A stretch of 64,000 nucleotides of DNA from Microscilla marina ATCC 23134. Its GTDB lineage: Bacteria > Bacteroidota > Bacteroidia > Cytophagales > Microscillaceae. The stretch spans positions 248,001-312,000 of the forward strand of contig NZ_AAWS01000003.1 of assembly GCF_000169175.1 (NCBI RefSeq), read 5' to 3'. Below the pieces are notes generated by a model. It did no database searches. It was given only the letters and a program-made list of their open reading frames with translations, and was not told the DNA's origin. A program made the translations under genes and the position numbers. Positions 36,191 through 44,889 of the stretch are shown piece by piece (within the stretch, counting starts at the first letter, position 1; each line of letters begins with the position of its first letter).

Positions 36191-37660
36191 TTATATCTGA
36201 ATGCCTAAAAGCGTCACATCATCTCTTTGAGGTGTACCTTGCTGATATTCTTTGATTTGAGCTTGCATAAACTCTCTGTGCTGGAGCATACTAAACTGGG
36301 TGCCTTTTTGTAGCAAACTTTCAAATTTGCGTAACCCTAAACTTTTACGTTGAGGGCTGGCTATATCTTTGAATCCATCGGTAGATAAAAACAGCTTATC
36401 TCCTGGCGAAAGTACAATGCTTTGGCTAGTAAATGGTTGATTTTGATTTTCGCCTCCAACCCTTCTTCTATCACCATCTAATTTATGCAACAACCCATCC
36501 TGTAGATAATACAAAGGGCGTTTAGCGCCAGTATAAGTTACCTTTGTTTTGTCAGAAGCACAAGCTTCAATCTTGCAGAGACAAATATCCATTCCATCTT
36601 TATTTTGTCCCTGAGATTGTTTCAACCTTGAGCGCACGCCTACATGCATCATTTTAAGTATTTGAGCTGGGTCGGTTAAGCCTTTTCTGTTCACTATTTC
36701 ATTAAGCAACGTGTTGCCTATAATGCTCATAAATGCCCCTGGCACACCGTGCCCAGTACAATCTACTACTGCAGCAAAGATTATTTTTTTTGCCTTTGCC
36801 TGGTGAGCCTCCCGATGTATAACTTGAGTTAACCAATAAAAATCACCTGAAACAATGTCTTTTGGCTGGTAAATCAGAAAGTGATCTGAAAACACTTTCT
36901 CAAAACTTGAAGCATTCGGCAAAATAGCCGATTGTATATTACTGGCATAATTAATACTTTCGGTAAGGTGAGTGTGTAATTTGCGGAATTCTTCGGAATC
37001 GTCGAGTTGCTTATTTAAAGCATCATTTTTCTCTTGTATCTGTGCGTTTGCCAATAAACACAAGTTGGTGCCCATGTTAGAGGCTATGCGCTGTAAAAAT
37101 TCAAGACGTTGGGCTTTTATGGGTTGATAAAACAGTATTTCTAATACCCCCTGAATATTGTTTTGGTGTGTAATAGGAAAAGTAAGAATACTCTGTATAG
37201 GTATAGGCTGAGTAGCGCTTACCCCTGTAAAATTATCTTTTAATGTAGGGTTTACAATATGGTTCATCTGCATTGTTTTAGCCACTAACCCTACAGTATT
37301 TTGTCCTATCTTTATTTGTGGAGCTACTTCATTAAAATTGATGGCATAACTGCCGATTAACTCCAGTGTTTCGGGACAAGTTTTCATGTACAAAGTTGCT
37401 TGAAACCCCTTTACAAAAGGAATCAAGTGTTTTAGGAGGTTATCCGCCCAGTTTTGACAGTTTTGTCCAGGTTGTACCTGCATAATATCGGTAAAGTTTG
37501 CCCAGTTTTTATAAAAAGACAGTTCGTCTTCCTGGGATAAGGTAGGTTTCTGGGGAGTTTCTTGGTTAGAAGACACTGGGTGTGTCTTGTATAAAGTAGT
37601 ATTAGGAGGGCCCTTCTTTATTGAAAAATTTTTCTTGTTGCTTATATTTTTAGGAAACAT
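36191..37660 (-). CDS. GAF-domain SpoIIE-type (PP2C) phosphatase
   Basis: This 489-residue protein lacks membrane segments. Residues 1-60 are polar and basic. A GAF-like sensor domain (about 62-205) contains FQATLYMKTCPETLELIG and SILTFPITHQNNIQGVLEI. A short coil (about 210-240) leads to the phosphatase (about 245-489) with IYQPKDIVSGDFYW, DCTGHGVPGAFMS, DGMDICLC, STDGFKD and DDVTLLG. The core is strikingly similar to that of the 7TM protein at 10007-12244, so the two differ mainly in sensor input. A small Lys-rich gene lies 105 bases upstream. Confidence 0.93.
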   Translation of the reverse strand: MFPKNISNKKNFSIKKGPPNTTLYKTHPVSSNQETPQKPTLSQEDELSFYKNWANFTDIMQVQPGQNCQNWADNLLKHLIPFVKGFQATLYMKTCPETLELIGSYAINFNEVAPQIKIGQNTVGLVAKTMQMNHIVNPTLKDNFTGVSATQPIPIQSILTFPITHQNNIQGVLEILFYQPIKAQRLEFLQRIASNMGTNLCLLANAQIQEKNDALNKQLDDSEEFRKLHTHLTESINYASNIQSAILPNASSFEKVFSDHFLIYQPKDIVSGDFYWLTQVIHREAHQAKAKKIIFAAVVDCTGHGVPGAFMSIIGNTLLNEIVNRKGLTDPAQILKMMHVGVRSRLKQSQGQNKDGMDICLCKIEACASDKTKVTYTGAKRPLYYLQDGLLHKLDGDRRRVGGENQNQPFTSQSIVLSPGDKLFLSTDGFKDIASPQRKSLGLRKFESLLQKGTQFSMLQHREFMQAQIKEYQQGTPQRDDVTLLGIQI

Positions 37661-37765
37661 GTGTGCTTAATTTATTGATATGCTTGGTTCGTAAATGGTG
37701 TTTGCATAGGATGGCTTATTACTTGTACTTCAAGTGATATATTATCATTACTGGTCGAGTCCGTA

Positions 37766-37960
37766 TTAGCAGTTACCTTTTTTGGGCTTTTCTGAGAAAT
37801 GTTTTTTTTGTTGTTTGATCAAGTCTAAAGCTATTTCTTGTTCCTTATTGAGCTTTTCAATAAGCGTTTTGACTTTTTTTGAGCTATAAGAAGGTAAGGG
37901 GGCTTTTTCTAATATGTTTGATCCACTTCTTGCTTCTTTACCTTTAGATTTCACTTTCAT
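37766..37960 (-). CDS. Small Lys-rich hypothetical protein
   Basis: This 64-residue frame has a basic N terminus (KVKSKGKEARSGS), a helix with KKVKTLIEKLNKEQEIALDLIKQQ and a basic C terminus ending in GNC. It reads like a real small helical protein rather than a shadow frame, and lies 105 bases upstream of the GAF-SpoIIE gene on the same strand. No family recognised; existence is uncertain. Confidence 0.5.
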   Translation of the reverse strand: MKVKSKGKEARSGSNILEKAPLPSYSSKKVKTLIEKLNKEQEIALDLIKQQKKHFSEKPKKGNC

Positions 37961-38051
37961 TCCATTTAAGTTTTAAAATTGAATAACTGTTTGCACAAAA
38001 ATGGTTGACATGTGTTTTCAGATAAGTATATTTCTCTGGCTGAATATAAGT

Positions 38052-38296
38052 AGTAATACCTATATTACTTGACTTCTAGTGTAAAAGTTTCATAAATATT
38101 GAATTATTAGTTGGATTTTTCGATAAATGGAGGGTATTATGGGAGGAGAGTACCTAAGTATAAATACTTGATTTTTGAAAGAAATGAAATATGGTACTTG
38201 TAGTAAATTAAAAGTTATTCTATATAGCTTAATATGATAAAATTGTATGAGATCACCAAAAACAAAAGGATTTTATATCTTAAGTAAATATACTTA
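38052..38296. promoter_or_regulatory. Three AAGTA/TACTT-type inverted repeats before the lipoprotein pair
   Basis: The 462-base gap before the first lipoprotein holds no gene. It carries AGTAATA-CCTA-TATTACT (38052-38069), AAGTAT-AA-ATACTT (38156-38169) and TAAGTA-AATA-TACTTA (38281-38296). The arms share an AGTA/TACT theme, which could mark an operator family. AT-rich DNA makes chance palindromes common, so the call is weak. No clear -7 box was found near 38400. Confidence 0.35.
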
Positions 38297-38422
38297 GATA
38301 TACAATATTCCAGAAATAACCTCTACACTTTATAAAAATGCCTTTAATTTGTAATTTGGAAGCAGGCAATGATTGATTAATTACCTGGCTTGTAAATCAA
38401 CAAACTATATCTAAAAACAATC

Positions 38423-39637
38423 ATGAAACAAAACTATTACTTGGCATTATTTGCCTTTTGCTTATTGATAGGCTTACAGGCGTGTGGGGGAGAAGACAAG
38501 GGTAATAATATCCAGCAAGGTACAGATACTACTACTGCACAAAACGCTAAAGATTCTGCCCAAACCAAGGCAGTCACTGAGAAAACTGTTAGTGTAAACC
38601 CTAAGTTAACCGCCCATGCCTATTTGTTTGCAGGACTTACCCCTGACAATAAAGGAGAGATGGATCAGATTTTTGAGCAACAAGGAGCAAAACAACACCT
38701 GAAACTGTTTGGGCAACAGTGGCAAAAACTGGAAAACACCCGACTCAAGAACATGCGTAAATGGCGTGAAACCGAATTAACAAAATTGAATGGAGAAACA
38801 CATAACTTGTTTTACCCATTTAGTGGACCCGACTTTATCAATGCTTATGAGTTTTTTCCCAATTGTGACAACTACCTGATGTTTGGTTTAGAAAAAGTAG
38901 GCAATCTTCCTGATTTCTCTAAAGAAAATGCAGGTTTTGTCAGTGGTTACCTAAGTAATGTGCGCAATGCCTTAGGCGAAATTTTTCAACGAAACTACTT
39001 TATTACCACATTCATGGGGAGCGAACTCAATACCAATGTACAAGGAGTAGCCCCTATATTGCTTACTTTTTTGGCGCGTACCAATAACCACATTGTAAAG
39101 GTGGAAAAAATTCAATTACAAAAAGATGGAACTCCCAAAGCGTTTCCTCTGGATGAAAAACTTGATCCTAAAAAAAGTGTGGTAGGTTTGATGATAGAGT
39201 TTTTAGGCAAAGACAAAACTAAACCACAACGTATCTATTACTTTGGCACCGATGTACGAGATGCGCAAATGCCCAAAAAGATGGAGTTGTCCAAGTTTAT
39301 CAAGAGCTTTCCTCATAAAATATCATTCGTAAAATCTTGCCAATACACACTGCATGAGTCTCAGTTTAAAGTAATGCGTAACCTTATCTTAAACGATACC
39401 GAAGCCGTATTGCAGGATGATACCGGAGTACGTTATGAAGTACTCAAAGAGAACGGATGGAAAGTGAAACTATATGGTAAATATGCCTGGCCTATTGCTG
39501 ACTTTGGTAAATATACCTACCAACCCAAACTTAAGCAGGCGTTTGCCAAAGATTCAAGCGTAAAACCGCTCAATTTTACTTATGGTTATCATTGGAACAC
39601 TGACAATACCAGTGTAATTTTAGCATTTAAAAAATAA
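38423..39637 (+). CDS. Lipoprotein of unknown family, tandem copy 1
   Basis: This 404-residue protein has a signal peptide and lipobox LQAC (Cys21), followed by a low-complexity Asp/Thr/Gln-rich linker (about 25-60) and one large domain (about 62-404). Landmarks are HNLFYPFSGPDF, FPNCDNYLMFGLE, QRNYFITTFMGS, YYFGTD, ILNDTEAVLQDDTGV and a final YGYHWNTDNTS. It shares these in the same order with the next gene (39662-40885), so they are tandem duplicates. Probably an outer-membrane lipoprotein; no function known to me. Confidence 0.85.
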   Translation: MKQNYYLALFAFCLLIGLQACGGEDKGNNIQQGTDTTTAQNAKDSAQTKAVTEKTVSVNPKLTAHAYLFAGLTPDNKGEMDQIFEQQGAKQHLKLFGQQWQKLENTRLKNMRKWRETELTKLNGETHNLFYPFSGPDFINAYEFFPNCDNYLMFGLEKVGNLPDFSKENAGFVSGYLSNVRNALGEIFQRNYFITTFMGSELNTNVQGVAPILLTFLARTNNHIVKVEKIQLQKDGTPKAFPLDEKLDPKKSVVGLMIEFLGKDKTKPQRIYYFGTDVRDAQMPKKMELSKFIKSFPHKISFVKSCQYTLHESQFKVMRNLILNDTEAVLQDDTGVRYEVLKENGWKVKLYGKYAWPIADFGKYTYQPKLKQAFAKDSSVKPLNFTYGYHWNTDNTSVILAFKK

Positions 39638-39661
39638 CAGTTATTAATTGATTATTATTTA

Positions 39662-40885
39662 ATGAAACTACTCAATAAATACATCACCTTGGCTTTGCTG
39701 ATAAGCTTGTTAGGGTTGGGTGCTTGTGGTGGCAAAGGCGAAAACAAAGAAAATAGTAATGCCACTGATACCTCTAAGACCACTAAAAAAGATTCTGCGA
39801 AAACAGACACAAAACAACCTGAAGTAACTACCAATGTAAAGCCTGATGCCGCACTTACGGCTAAAGCTCACTTAATGGCAGGTATAGAGCTAGACGATAA
39901 GGGGGGAATGGACGAATTATTTGCCACTTCTGAAGCGCAGGAACACTTCAAGCTACTCAACAAAAGCTGGCAACAGTTAGAAGACAATCGTTTGAGTAAA
40001 ATACGCCCCTGGAGAGACAAAGAAATAGGACATATCAATAAAGAAAAACATAACTTGTTTTATCCTTTCAGTGGTCCTGATTTTTTGAATGCCTTCTTGT
40101 ATTTTCCCAACTGTGACAATTACATCATGTTTGGGTTGGAGCCTATTGGTGAGTTGCCTAAATTTGACATAAAAGATAAAAAATTCCTAAAAAACTACTT
40201 ATATCGATCAAGAGAAGCATTGGCTGAGCTTTTAAAAAGAAATTATTTCATTACTAGTTTTATGAGCGGAGACTTAAACACTGCCACAATGAAAGGGGTG
40301 TTGCCACTCATGGCTATTTTCTTGTCACGTACTGGAAGCAAAATAGTGAAGATAGAACGCATTGTTTTTGATACTAATGGCAACCGCAAAATAGTACCTG
40401 TTACAGTGCCTACCGATAAAAACCGCACTTTACTTCATATAGAGTTTTTGGCCAAAGGCAAAGCTAACTCTCAGCATATTTACTATTTTGGGTCAGATAT
40501 TCAAGAAAAGTATGTAAAACAGAAAAAACACTTTATTGATTTTATCAAAAGTTTCGATAATAAAGTTACACTGACCAAGTCAGCTTCTTACTTACCCCAT
40601 TACGAGATTTTCACCACTATTCGCAATATCATTCTTGACGAAAGTTCGGCGGTATTGCAAGATGATACAGGAGTGCCTTATCGCTATTACAAAGAGCGTG
40701 GCTGGAACGTACAATTGTATGGCAAGTATGCCCGCCCCGTTGCCGATTTTAAGAGTGGTTATCAGCCTGCTTTACGCGATGCTTTTAAGACTGGTAATAC
40801 AGTAAAAAAGCTTGATTTTACTTATGGCTACCACTGGAAAACCGACAATACCAGTTTGTTGTTTTGCCAAAAGCCTAAGAAATAG
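39662..40885 (+). CDS. Lipoprotein of unknown family, tandem copy 2
   Basis: This 407-residue protein has lipobox LGAC (Cys22) and a Lys/Asp/Thr-rich linker. It repeats the landmarks of its upstream paralogue: HNLFYPFSGPDF, FPNCDNYIMFGLE, KRNYFITSFMSGD, YYFGSD, ILDESSAVLQDDTGV and YGYHWKTDNTS. The strict conservation of the aromatic and Asp-rich blocks between diverged copies suggests a functional site. It starts 24 bases after copy 1 and ends at a strong bidirectional terminator, giving a two-gene operon. Confidence 0.85.
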   Translation: MKLLNKYITLALLISLLGLGACGGKGENKENSNATDTSKTTKKDSAKTDTKQPEVTTNVKPDAALTAKAHLMAGIELDDKGGMDELFATSEAQEHFKLLNKSWQQLEDNRLSKIRPWRDKEIGHINKEKHNLFYPFSGPDFLNAFLYFPNCDNYIMFGLEPIGELPKFDIKDKKFLKNYLYRSREALAELLKRNYFITSFMSGDLNTATMKGVLPLMAIFLSRTGSKIVKIERIVFDTNGNRKIVPVTVPTDKNRTLLHIEFLAKGKANSQHIYYFGSDIQEKYVKQKKHFIDFIKSFDNKVTLTKSASYLPHYEIFTTIRNIILDESSAVLQDDTGVPYRYYKERGWNVQLYGKYARPVADFKSGYQPALRDAFKTGNTVKKLDFTYGYHWKTDNTSLLFCQKPKK

Positions 40886-40900
40886 AAATAAACCTATAAT

Positions 40901-40946
40901 AAAAACAAACCCCCAATGACTTAACGGTCATTGGGGGTTTGTTTTT
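40901..40946. terminator. Strong bidirectional terminator
   Basis: A perfect 20-base stem (40901-40920 with 40927-40946), GC-rich in its upper part (CCCCC/GGGGG) and A/T at its base, separates the plus-strand lipoprotein pair from the minus-strand SPOR-like gene. It ends both convergent units. Confidence 0.95.
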
Positions 40947-40963
40947 ATTACCTTATGGTACAA

Positions 40964-41620
40964 TCAAAGCCCAAGTTTATTCAATAAATCCCGTACATCA
41001 ATAATTATCTTATCGTTGGCATAACCCACTACATAAGGTTGATATTTTTCGCCTTCCCGGTTCATTATTTTAGCAAGGTACTTTTGAAAATACAATGCTT
41101 CCCAGTAACTGGTAAAATACCCCAGACAGTAGCGATAGTAAGTTTTATTATCTTTAGGGTTTTCATAAGGGGCAATCACAAAACTTTTATGCTTATTGGC
41201 AAATTCGCTGAAGTTTTTGGTAGTATACGAACCAATAATTACTTTAAAGGTAGTATCAGAGGAGCTTACTGTAGTGCGTTGTGGTGTAGCGTTTACCTCT
41301 TTTTGGGTTTTATTCAGTGCCTTGATCTCATCATGCAACGCTTGAACAGCAATTTTTTTGTCACGCAATTCCTTTTGTTTTTTATCTATCTCTGCTCGTT
41401 TGTTTGTGATTTCAACTGTCTTTTCCTTAATTTTTTTGTCCAGTTCGCCTTCTTGCAACAACATTTTGCGAAAACCCTCCAAATTGCGGTTAAGTCCTTT
41501 AATTTCTTTGCTGATTGCCCGTTTTTCGGCCTTAGAGAGTTCCTGAGCGTATGTGGTTACCCCAGTACTACACAAAACGATTGCTGCCAGTACCAAAGAA
41601 CGGAATTTGTAAAGTGTCAT
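40964..41620 (-). CDS. Secreted coiled-coil protein with SPOR-like domain (1 of 3)
   Basis: This is a 218-residue protein if started at ATG 41620, which yields a clean signal peptide (TLYKFRSLVLAAIV through TYAQ); the frame extends to 41677 without one. The mature protein opens with the shared ELSKAEKRAISKEIKGL element, then a coiled coil (about 50-120) and a SPOR-like end (FKVIIGSYTT, YYRYCLGYFTSYWEALYFQKYL). SPOR-type domains bind glycan. It has two downstream-strand relatives at 41658-42248 and 42361-43026. Periplasmic or envelope role inferred. Confidence 0.75.
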   Translation of the reverse strand: MTLYKFRSLVLAAIVLCSTGVTTYAQELSKAEKRAISKEIKGLNRNLEGFRKMLLQEGELDKKIKEKTVEITNKRAEIDKKQKELRDKKIAVQALHDEIKALNKTQKEVNATPQRTTVSSSDTTFKVIIGSYTTKNFSEFANKHKSFVIAPYENPKDNKTYYRYCLGYFTSYWEALYFQKYLAKIMNREGEKYQPYVVGYANDKIIIDVRDLLNKLGL

Positions 41621-41657
41621 AGTTTTTAAGTTTAAATTCGAGAAATAGAAGTACAGA

Positions 41658-42248
41658 TTAGTCAACCCTTTGACCATTTGTATAAGTGACTACTTTAGCC
41701 TCTTTTACAAAAAGCCCACTCAGTATTTTGACAAACTTATCTGCTTCTGTTTTGTCTTGAAAATAGCCCAGGGTGTATTTTTTTAAACCATCGCTGTCCA
41801 TATCTCCAGTAAAAACAGGTTTTTTTTCCCCTTTAACAAACTCTTTGTATAAATCTTCGTCAGTAATTTCTACTTGTACTTTATATACTGTTCCTTGAGC
41901 GTTCGTTTCTTTTTTTATAACAGTGGTAGTTTCTTTTTTTTCATTCTTCAGACGCTCTATTTCTGCCTTTAATTTTTGCTCTTCCTGAGTTTTTGCCGCA
42001 ATCTCTTTCTCAATAGCCTCAGTATTTACTGGGGCTTGCAATTGTTTTTCTATATCTGCAAGGTTGCTCTTTTTTTCCTCAATATTTTGTTTAAACTTTT
42101 TATATGTTTCAGGATTTTTGTAAAAACTTTTAAGCTTTTTCCTTAATTCTCTCTTCGACATTTGGGCGGGGTCTTTTTGAGCTATCCCGTCGATAGATAC
42201 CCCTGCCGAGAAAGCAAATAAGAGAAGTATTGATAATAGATGTTTCAT
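41658..42248 (-). CDS. Secreted coiled-coil protein with SPOR-like domain (2 of 3)
   Basis: This is a 196-residue protein started at ATG 42248 (KHLLSILLLFAFSAGV signal peptide to IAQ); the longer frame would need a TTG. It has the QMSKRELRKKLKSFYKNP element, a coiled coil (IEEKKSNLADIEKQL, EEQKLKAEIERLKNEKKE) and a SPOR-like end (YKVQVEITDEDLYKEF, KYTLGYFQDKTEADKFV). It lies 37 bases upstream of copy 1 and about 110 bases downstream of copy 3, with a hairpin in that gap. Confidence 0.75.
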   Translation of the reverse strand: MKHLLSILLLFAFSAGVSIDGIAQKDPAQMSKRELRKKLKSFYKNPETYKKFKQNIEEKKSNLADIEKQLQAPVNTEAIEKEIAAKTQEEQKLKAEIERLKNEKKETTTVIKKETNAQGTVYKVQVEITDEDLYKEFVKGEKKPVFTGDMDSDGLKKYTLGYFQDKTEADKFVKILSGLFVKEAKVVTYTNGQRVD

Positions 42249-42278
42249 TGGTATCAATTGTTTAAATAATGATCAATG

Positions 42279-42310
42279 CTTTCTATACCACAAATTGATG
42301 GTATAGAAAG
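42279..42310. other. Perfect 12-base hairpin between SPOR-like genes
   Basis: CTTTCTATACCA (42279-42290) pairs with TGGTATAGAAAG (42299-42310) around CAAATTGA. It lacks a T run on either strand, so it may stabilise or divide the polycistronic message rather than end it. Confidence 0.6.
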
Positions 42311-42360
42311 ACTTGTGATACAGTTACATAGTGGAACATATTGGGGTAGGTTTACAGATT

Positions 42361-43026
42361 TTATTTACCTCCTCCGTTATTGTCATCTTTCACCGGAGTA
42401 GTGCCTCCAAGCGCCTCCTGTACGCTAATTCTGTTACCATCTTTAAATGCCACTACCCAAGCGCCTTTAATGCCTAGTTGTGTCAAGTGCTCAGCAAACG
42501 ATTTAGCGGCTTGGTATTGACTAAAAGTACCTAGTACATGTTTGTTGTAGCCATCCGCATTCTCTTTGGTGTAGTCTGTATTATTATTATGGTCAAAACT
42601 TCTGTTTTTATAAGCTCCTACCTGTACCCTAAACACAATTCCCTTAGTAGAAGCTACCCCACTGATAGTGGTAGGATTAGTAGAGGTTATCGACTTATTA
42701 TTTTCGAGTTCTTTGATACGATCTTGAGCTCTTTTAAGGCGAGCACTTAAGCTATCAATTGTACTAAGCATTACCGATTCACGCTGTTCAAAGTCGTGTT
42801 GGGTGGCTTTTAGCTTCAATATCTCTGTTTTGGTAGTTGCAAGTGCTTCATCGCTTTCCTTCTTACCATCTTTGAGTGCTTTTAGCTTAGTCACATCTTT
42901 ATACATTGCCTTAGCTTCTTTCTTCAAAGCCCTTTTTTCAGTTTTGGTTAATTCCTGTGCTTGACTACTGACAGCTGTCAATCCTATCAAAACACTCATT
43001 ACTATGCCTTTTATGATAAACTTCAT
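42361..43026 (-). CDS. Secreted coiled-coil protein with SPOR-like domain (3 of 3)
   Basis: This 221-residue protein has a signal peptide (KFIIKGIVMSVLIGLT to SQAQ), the ELTKTEKRALKKEAKAMYKD element, a coiled coil (ESVMLSTIDSLSARLKRAQD and following) and the clearest SPOR-like domain of the three (FRVQVGAYKNRSF, YNKHVLGTFSQYQAAKSFAEHL). It ends in a Gly/Asn-rich tail. It is the first gene of the three-gene minus-strand cluster. All three share the same plan despite low identity, so they are diverged paralogues. Confidence 0.8.
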   Translation of the reverse strand: MKFIIKGIVMSVLIGLTAVSSQAQELTKTEKRALKKEAKAMYKDVTKLKALKDGKKESDEALATTKTEILKLKATQHDFEQRESVMLSTIDSLSARLKRAQDRIKELENNKSITSTNPTTISGVASTKGIVFRVQVGAYKNRSFDHNNNTDYTKENADGYNKHVLGTFSQYQAAKSFAEHLTQLGIKGAWVVAFKDGNRISVQEALGGTTPVKDDNNGGGK

Positions 43027-43104
43027 GATGTTAATGCATTAGTTGTTTAAAATGTGAAAAATAATGCCTCTACAAAACGAGAAAGCATTAGATCAGCAAT
43101 AAAT

Positions 43105-43127
43105 AGCGAGGGAACTAAGCCCTCGCT
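43105..43127 (-). terminator. Hairpin downstream of fumC
   Basis: AGCGAGGG (43105-43112) pairs with CCCTCGCT (43120-43127). On the minus strand a T/A-rich tract follows. It is about 100 bases past the fumC stop, a weak but plausible terminator. Confidence 0.5.
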
Positions 43128-43227
43128 TATAATGAGACAACGTTAAAAAAGTAATCAAATTTGGTTTGAACAGTGACACCGTCGTTTTTATCAAGGCTAA
43201 TAAAAGTTGAACACTGCCAGTATCAAA

Positions 43228-44625
43228 CTATTTTTTTATACTGCCAATCATATTTTGAGGTACTACCCACTCATCAAACTGTTCGCTGGTGAGTAAACCA
43301 AGTGCTATAGCGGCTTCACGTAAAGTACTATTTTCATTGTATGCTTTTTTGGCAATCTTAGCCGCATTTTCGTAGCCTATGTGCGTATTAAGCGCTGTCA
43401 CCAACATGAGAGAGTTTTCAAGGTTTTCTTTGATCATCTGGTGATTTGGTTCAATGCCTACAGCACAATTTCTGTCAAACGAGTCACAAGCATCGCCTAA
43501 AATACGGGCAGAGTGCAACAAGTTAAAAATCATCATAGGTTTGAAAACATTCAACTCAAACTGACCAGTAGCGCCACCTATCGACACTGCCACATCATTG
43601 CCCATTACCTGAGCACATACCATAGTCAAAGCCTCACACTGAGTAGGGTTTACTTTGCCAGGCATAATAGATGAACCAGGCTCGTTTGCTGGAATAATGA
43701 TTTCACCAATGCCACAACGAGGTCCAGAGCTAAGCATACGAATGTCATTACCTATCTTCATCAAACTTACTGCCAACTGCTTAAGTGCGCCAGAAGTCTC
43801 CACCATAGCGTCGTGCGCTGCTAAAGCCTCAAATTTGTTAGGAGCAGTTTGAAAAGGTAGGTTAGTAAGTGCGGCAATTTTTTGAGCTACTTTTTCGGCG
43901 TAACCTGCAGGAGTGTTCAAACCTGTACCTACTGCAGTGCCACCCAAAGCCAAGTAACTCATGTGGTCTAAGGTGTTTTTAATTGCCTTGATTGCAAAGT
44001 CAAGTTGAGCTACATACCCCGAAAACTCTTGTCCTAAGGTAAGTGGGGTAGCATCCATAAAGTGAGTACGACCAATTTTTACCACGTCTTTAAAAGCATT
44101 GGCTTTTTGTTGAAGGGTATTGCGCAACTGCTGAATTTTAGGTAAAGTATGGCGCTCTACCATCTTGTAAGCAGCAATGTGCATGGCGGTAGGAAAGGTG
44201 TCATTAGATGATTGTGACTTGTTTACATCATCATTGGGGTGAATAAACTTATCGTTGTCATTAAGTTTCCCTCCTTTGAGCACATGAGCGCGGTTTGCTA
44301 CTACCTCGTTTACGTTCATGTTCGACTGGGTTCCAGAGCCAGTTTGCCATACAACCAATGGAAACTGGTCGTCTAAATCTCCATTAGAAATTTCGTCACA
44401 AACCTTGGCTATGTATTGTGCCTTTTCTTCTGGCAATACTCCCAGCTCGGCATTAGTCAAAGCTGCTGCTTTTTTTAATACAGCAAAAGCCCTGATAACT
44501 TCCAAAGGCATTTGATTGTCGCCAATGGCAAAGTTTTCACGAGAACGTTGGGTTTGAGCACCCCAGTATTTATCGGCAGGTACTTTTACCTCGCCCATTG
44601 TATCTTTTTCTATGCGATATTCCAT
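43228..44625 (-). CDS. fumC: Fumarate hydratase, class II
   Basis: This 465-residue protein (start ATG 44625, [12 protein letters not shown]) is a class II fumarase that converts fumarate and malate in the TCA cycle. Visible motifs are [12 protein letters not shown], the [12 protein letters not shown] block, [20 protein letters not shown], and the superfamily signature [17 protein letters not shown] with the catalytic loop serine. Length and order are those of FumC, not of aspartase or argininosuccinate lyase, though aspartate ammonia-lyase is the closest alternative. It is cytosolic and monocistronic. Confidence 0.97.
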   Translation of the reverse strand: MEYRIEKDTMGEVKVPADKYWGAQTQRSRENFAIGDNQMPLEVIRAFAVLKKAAALTNAELGVLPEEKAQYIAKVCDEISNGDLDDQFPLVVWQTGSGTQSNMNVNEVVANRAHVLKGGKLNDNDKFIHPNDDVNKSQSSNDTFPTAMHIAAYKMVERHTLPKIQQLRNTLQQKANAFKDVVKIGRTHFMDATPLTLGQEFSGYVAQLDFAIKAIKNTLDHMSYLALGGTAVGTGLNTPAGYAEKVAQKIAALTNLPFQTAPNKFEALAAHDAMVETSGALKQLAVSLMKIGNDIRMLSSGPRCGIGEIIIPANEPGSSIMPGKVNPTQCEALTMVCAQVMGNDVAVSIGGATGQFELNVFKPMMIFNLLHSARILGDACDSFDRNCAVGIEPNHQMIKENLENSLMLVTALNTHIGYENAAKIAKKAYNENSTLREAAIALGLLTSEQFDEWVVPQNMIGSIKK

Positions 44626-44674
44626 GAACAAAAACTGTGTTGTAGTTTCTTTATCAATAATTTATTTTCTTGAA

Positions 44675-44682
44675 CAAAATTA
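44675..44682 (-). promoter_or_regulatory. Candidate -7 box of fumC
   Basis: On the minus strand TAATTTTG fits TAnnTTTG and lies 50 bases before the fumC start. No clear -33 TTTG was found upstream. Confidence 0.35.
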
Positions 44683-44832
44683 AAATATTTTAGAGTATAA
44701 GCATTGAAGGTAAACAGGAAAGTTGTCGAAAGTTTGAAAAGAGCAGTATTTCGTTATTGTTAAAGCCAAAAAATGAAGTTGATTGATCAATAACTAATAA
44801 CCGAAGAAGGGTAATAGTAGGGGAGGGGTAAT

Positions 44833-44861
44833 AAAAAAAGGTTGGCTTGATAGCCAACCTT
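44833..44861 (-). terminator. Terminator of the rimP-nusA-infB operon
   Basis: AAGGTTGGCT (44838-44847) pairs with AGCCAACCTT (44852-44861) around TGAT. Seven T residues follow on the minus strand. It is 28 bases past the infB stop. Confidence 0.93.
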
Positions 44862-44889
44862 CGAGTTTATATCTATGTCAAAACAGACA

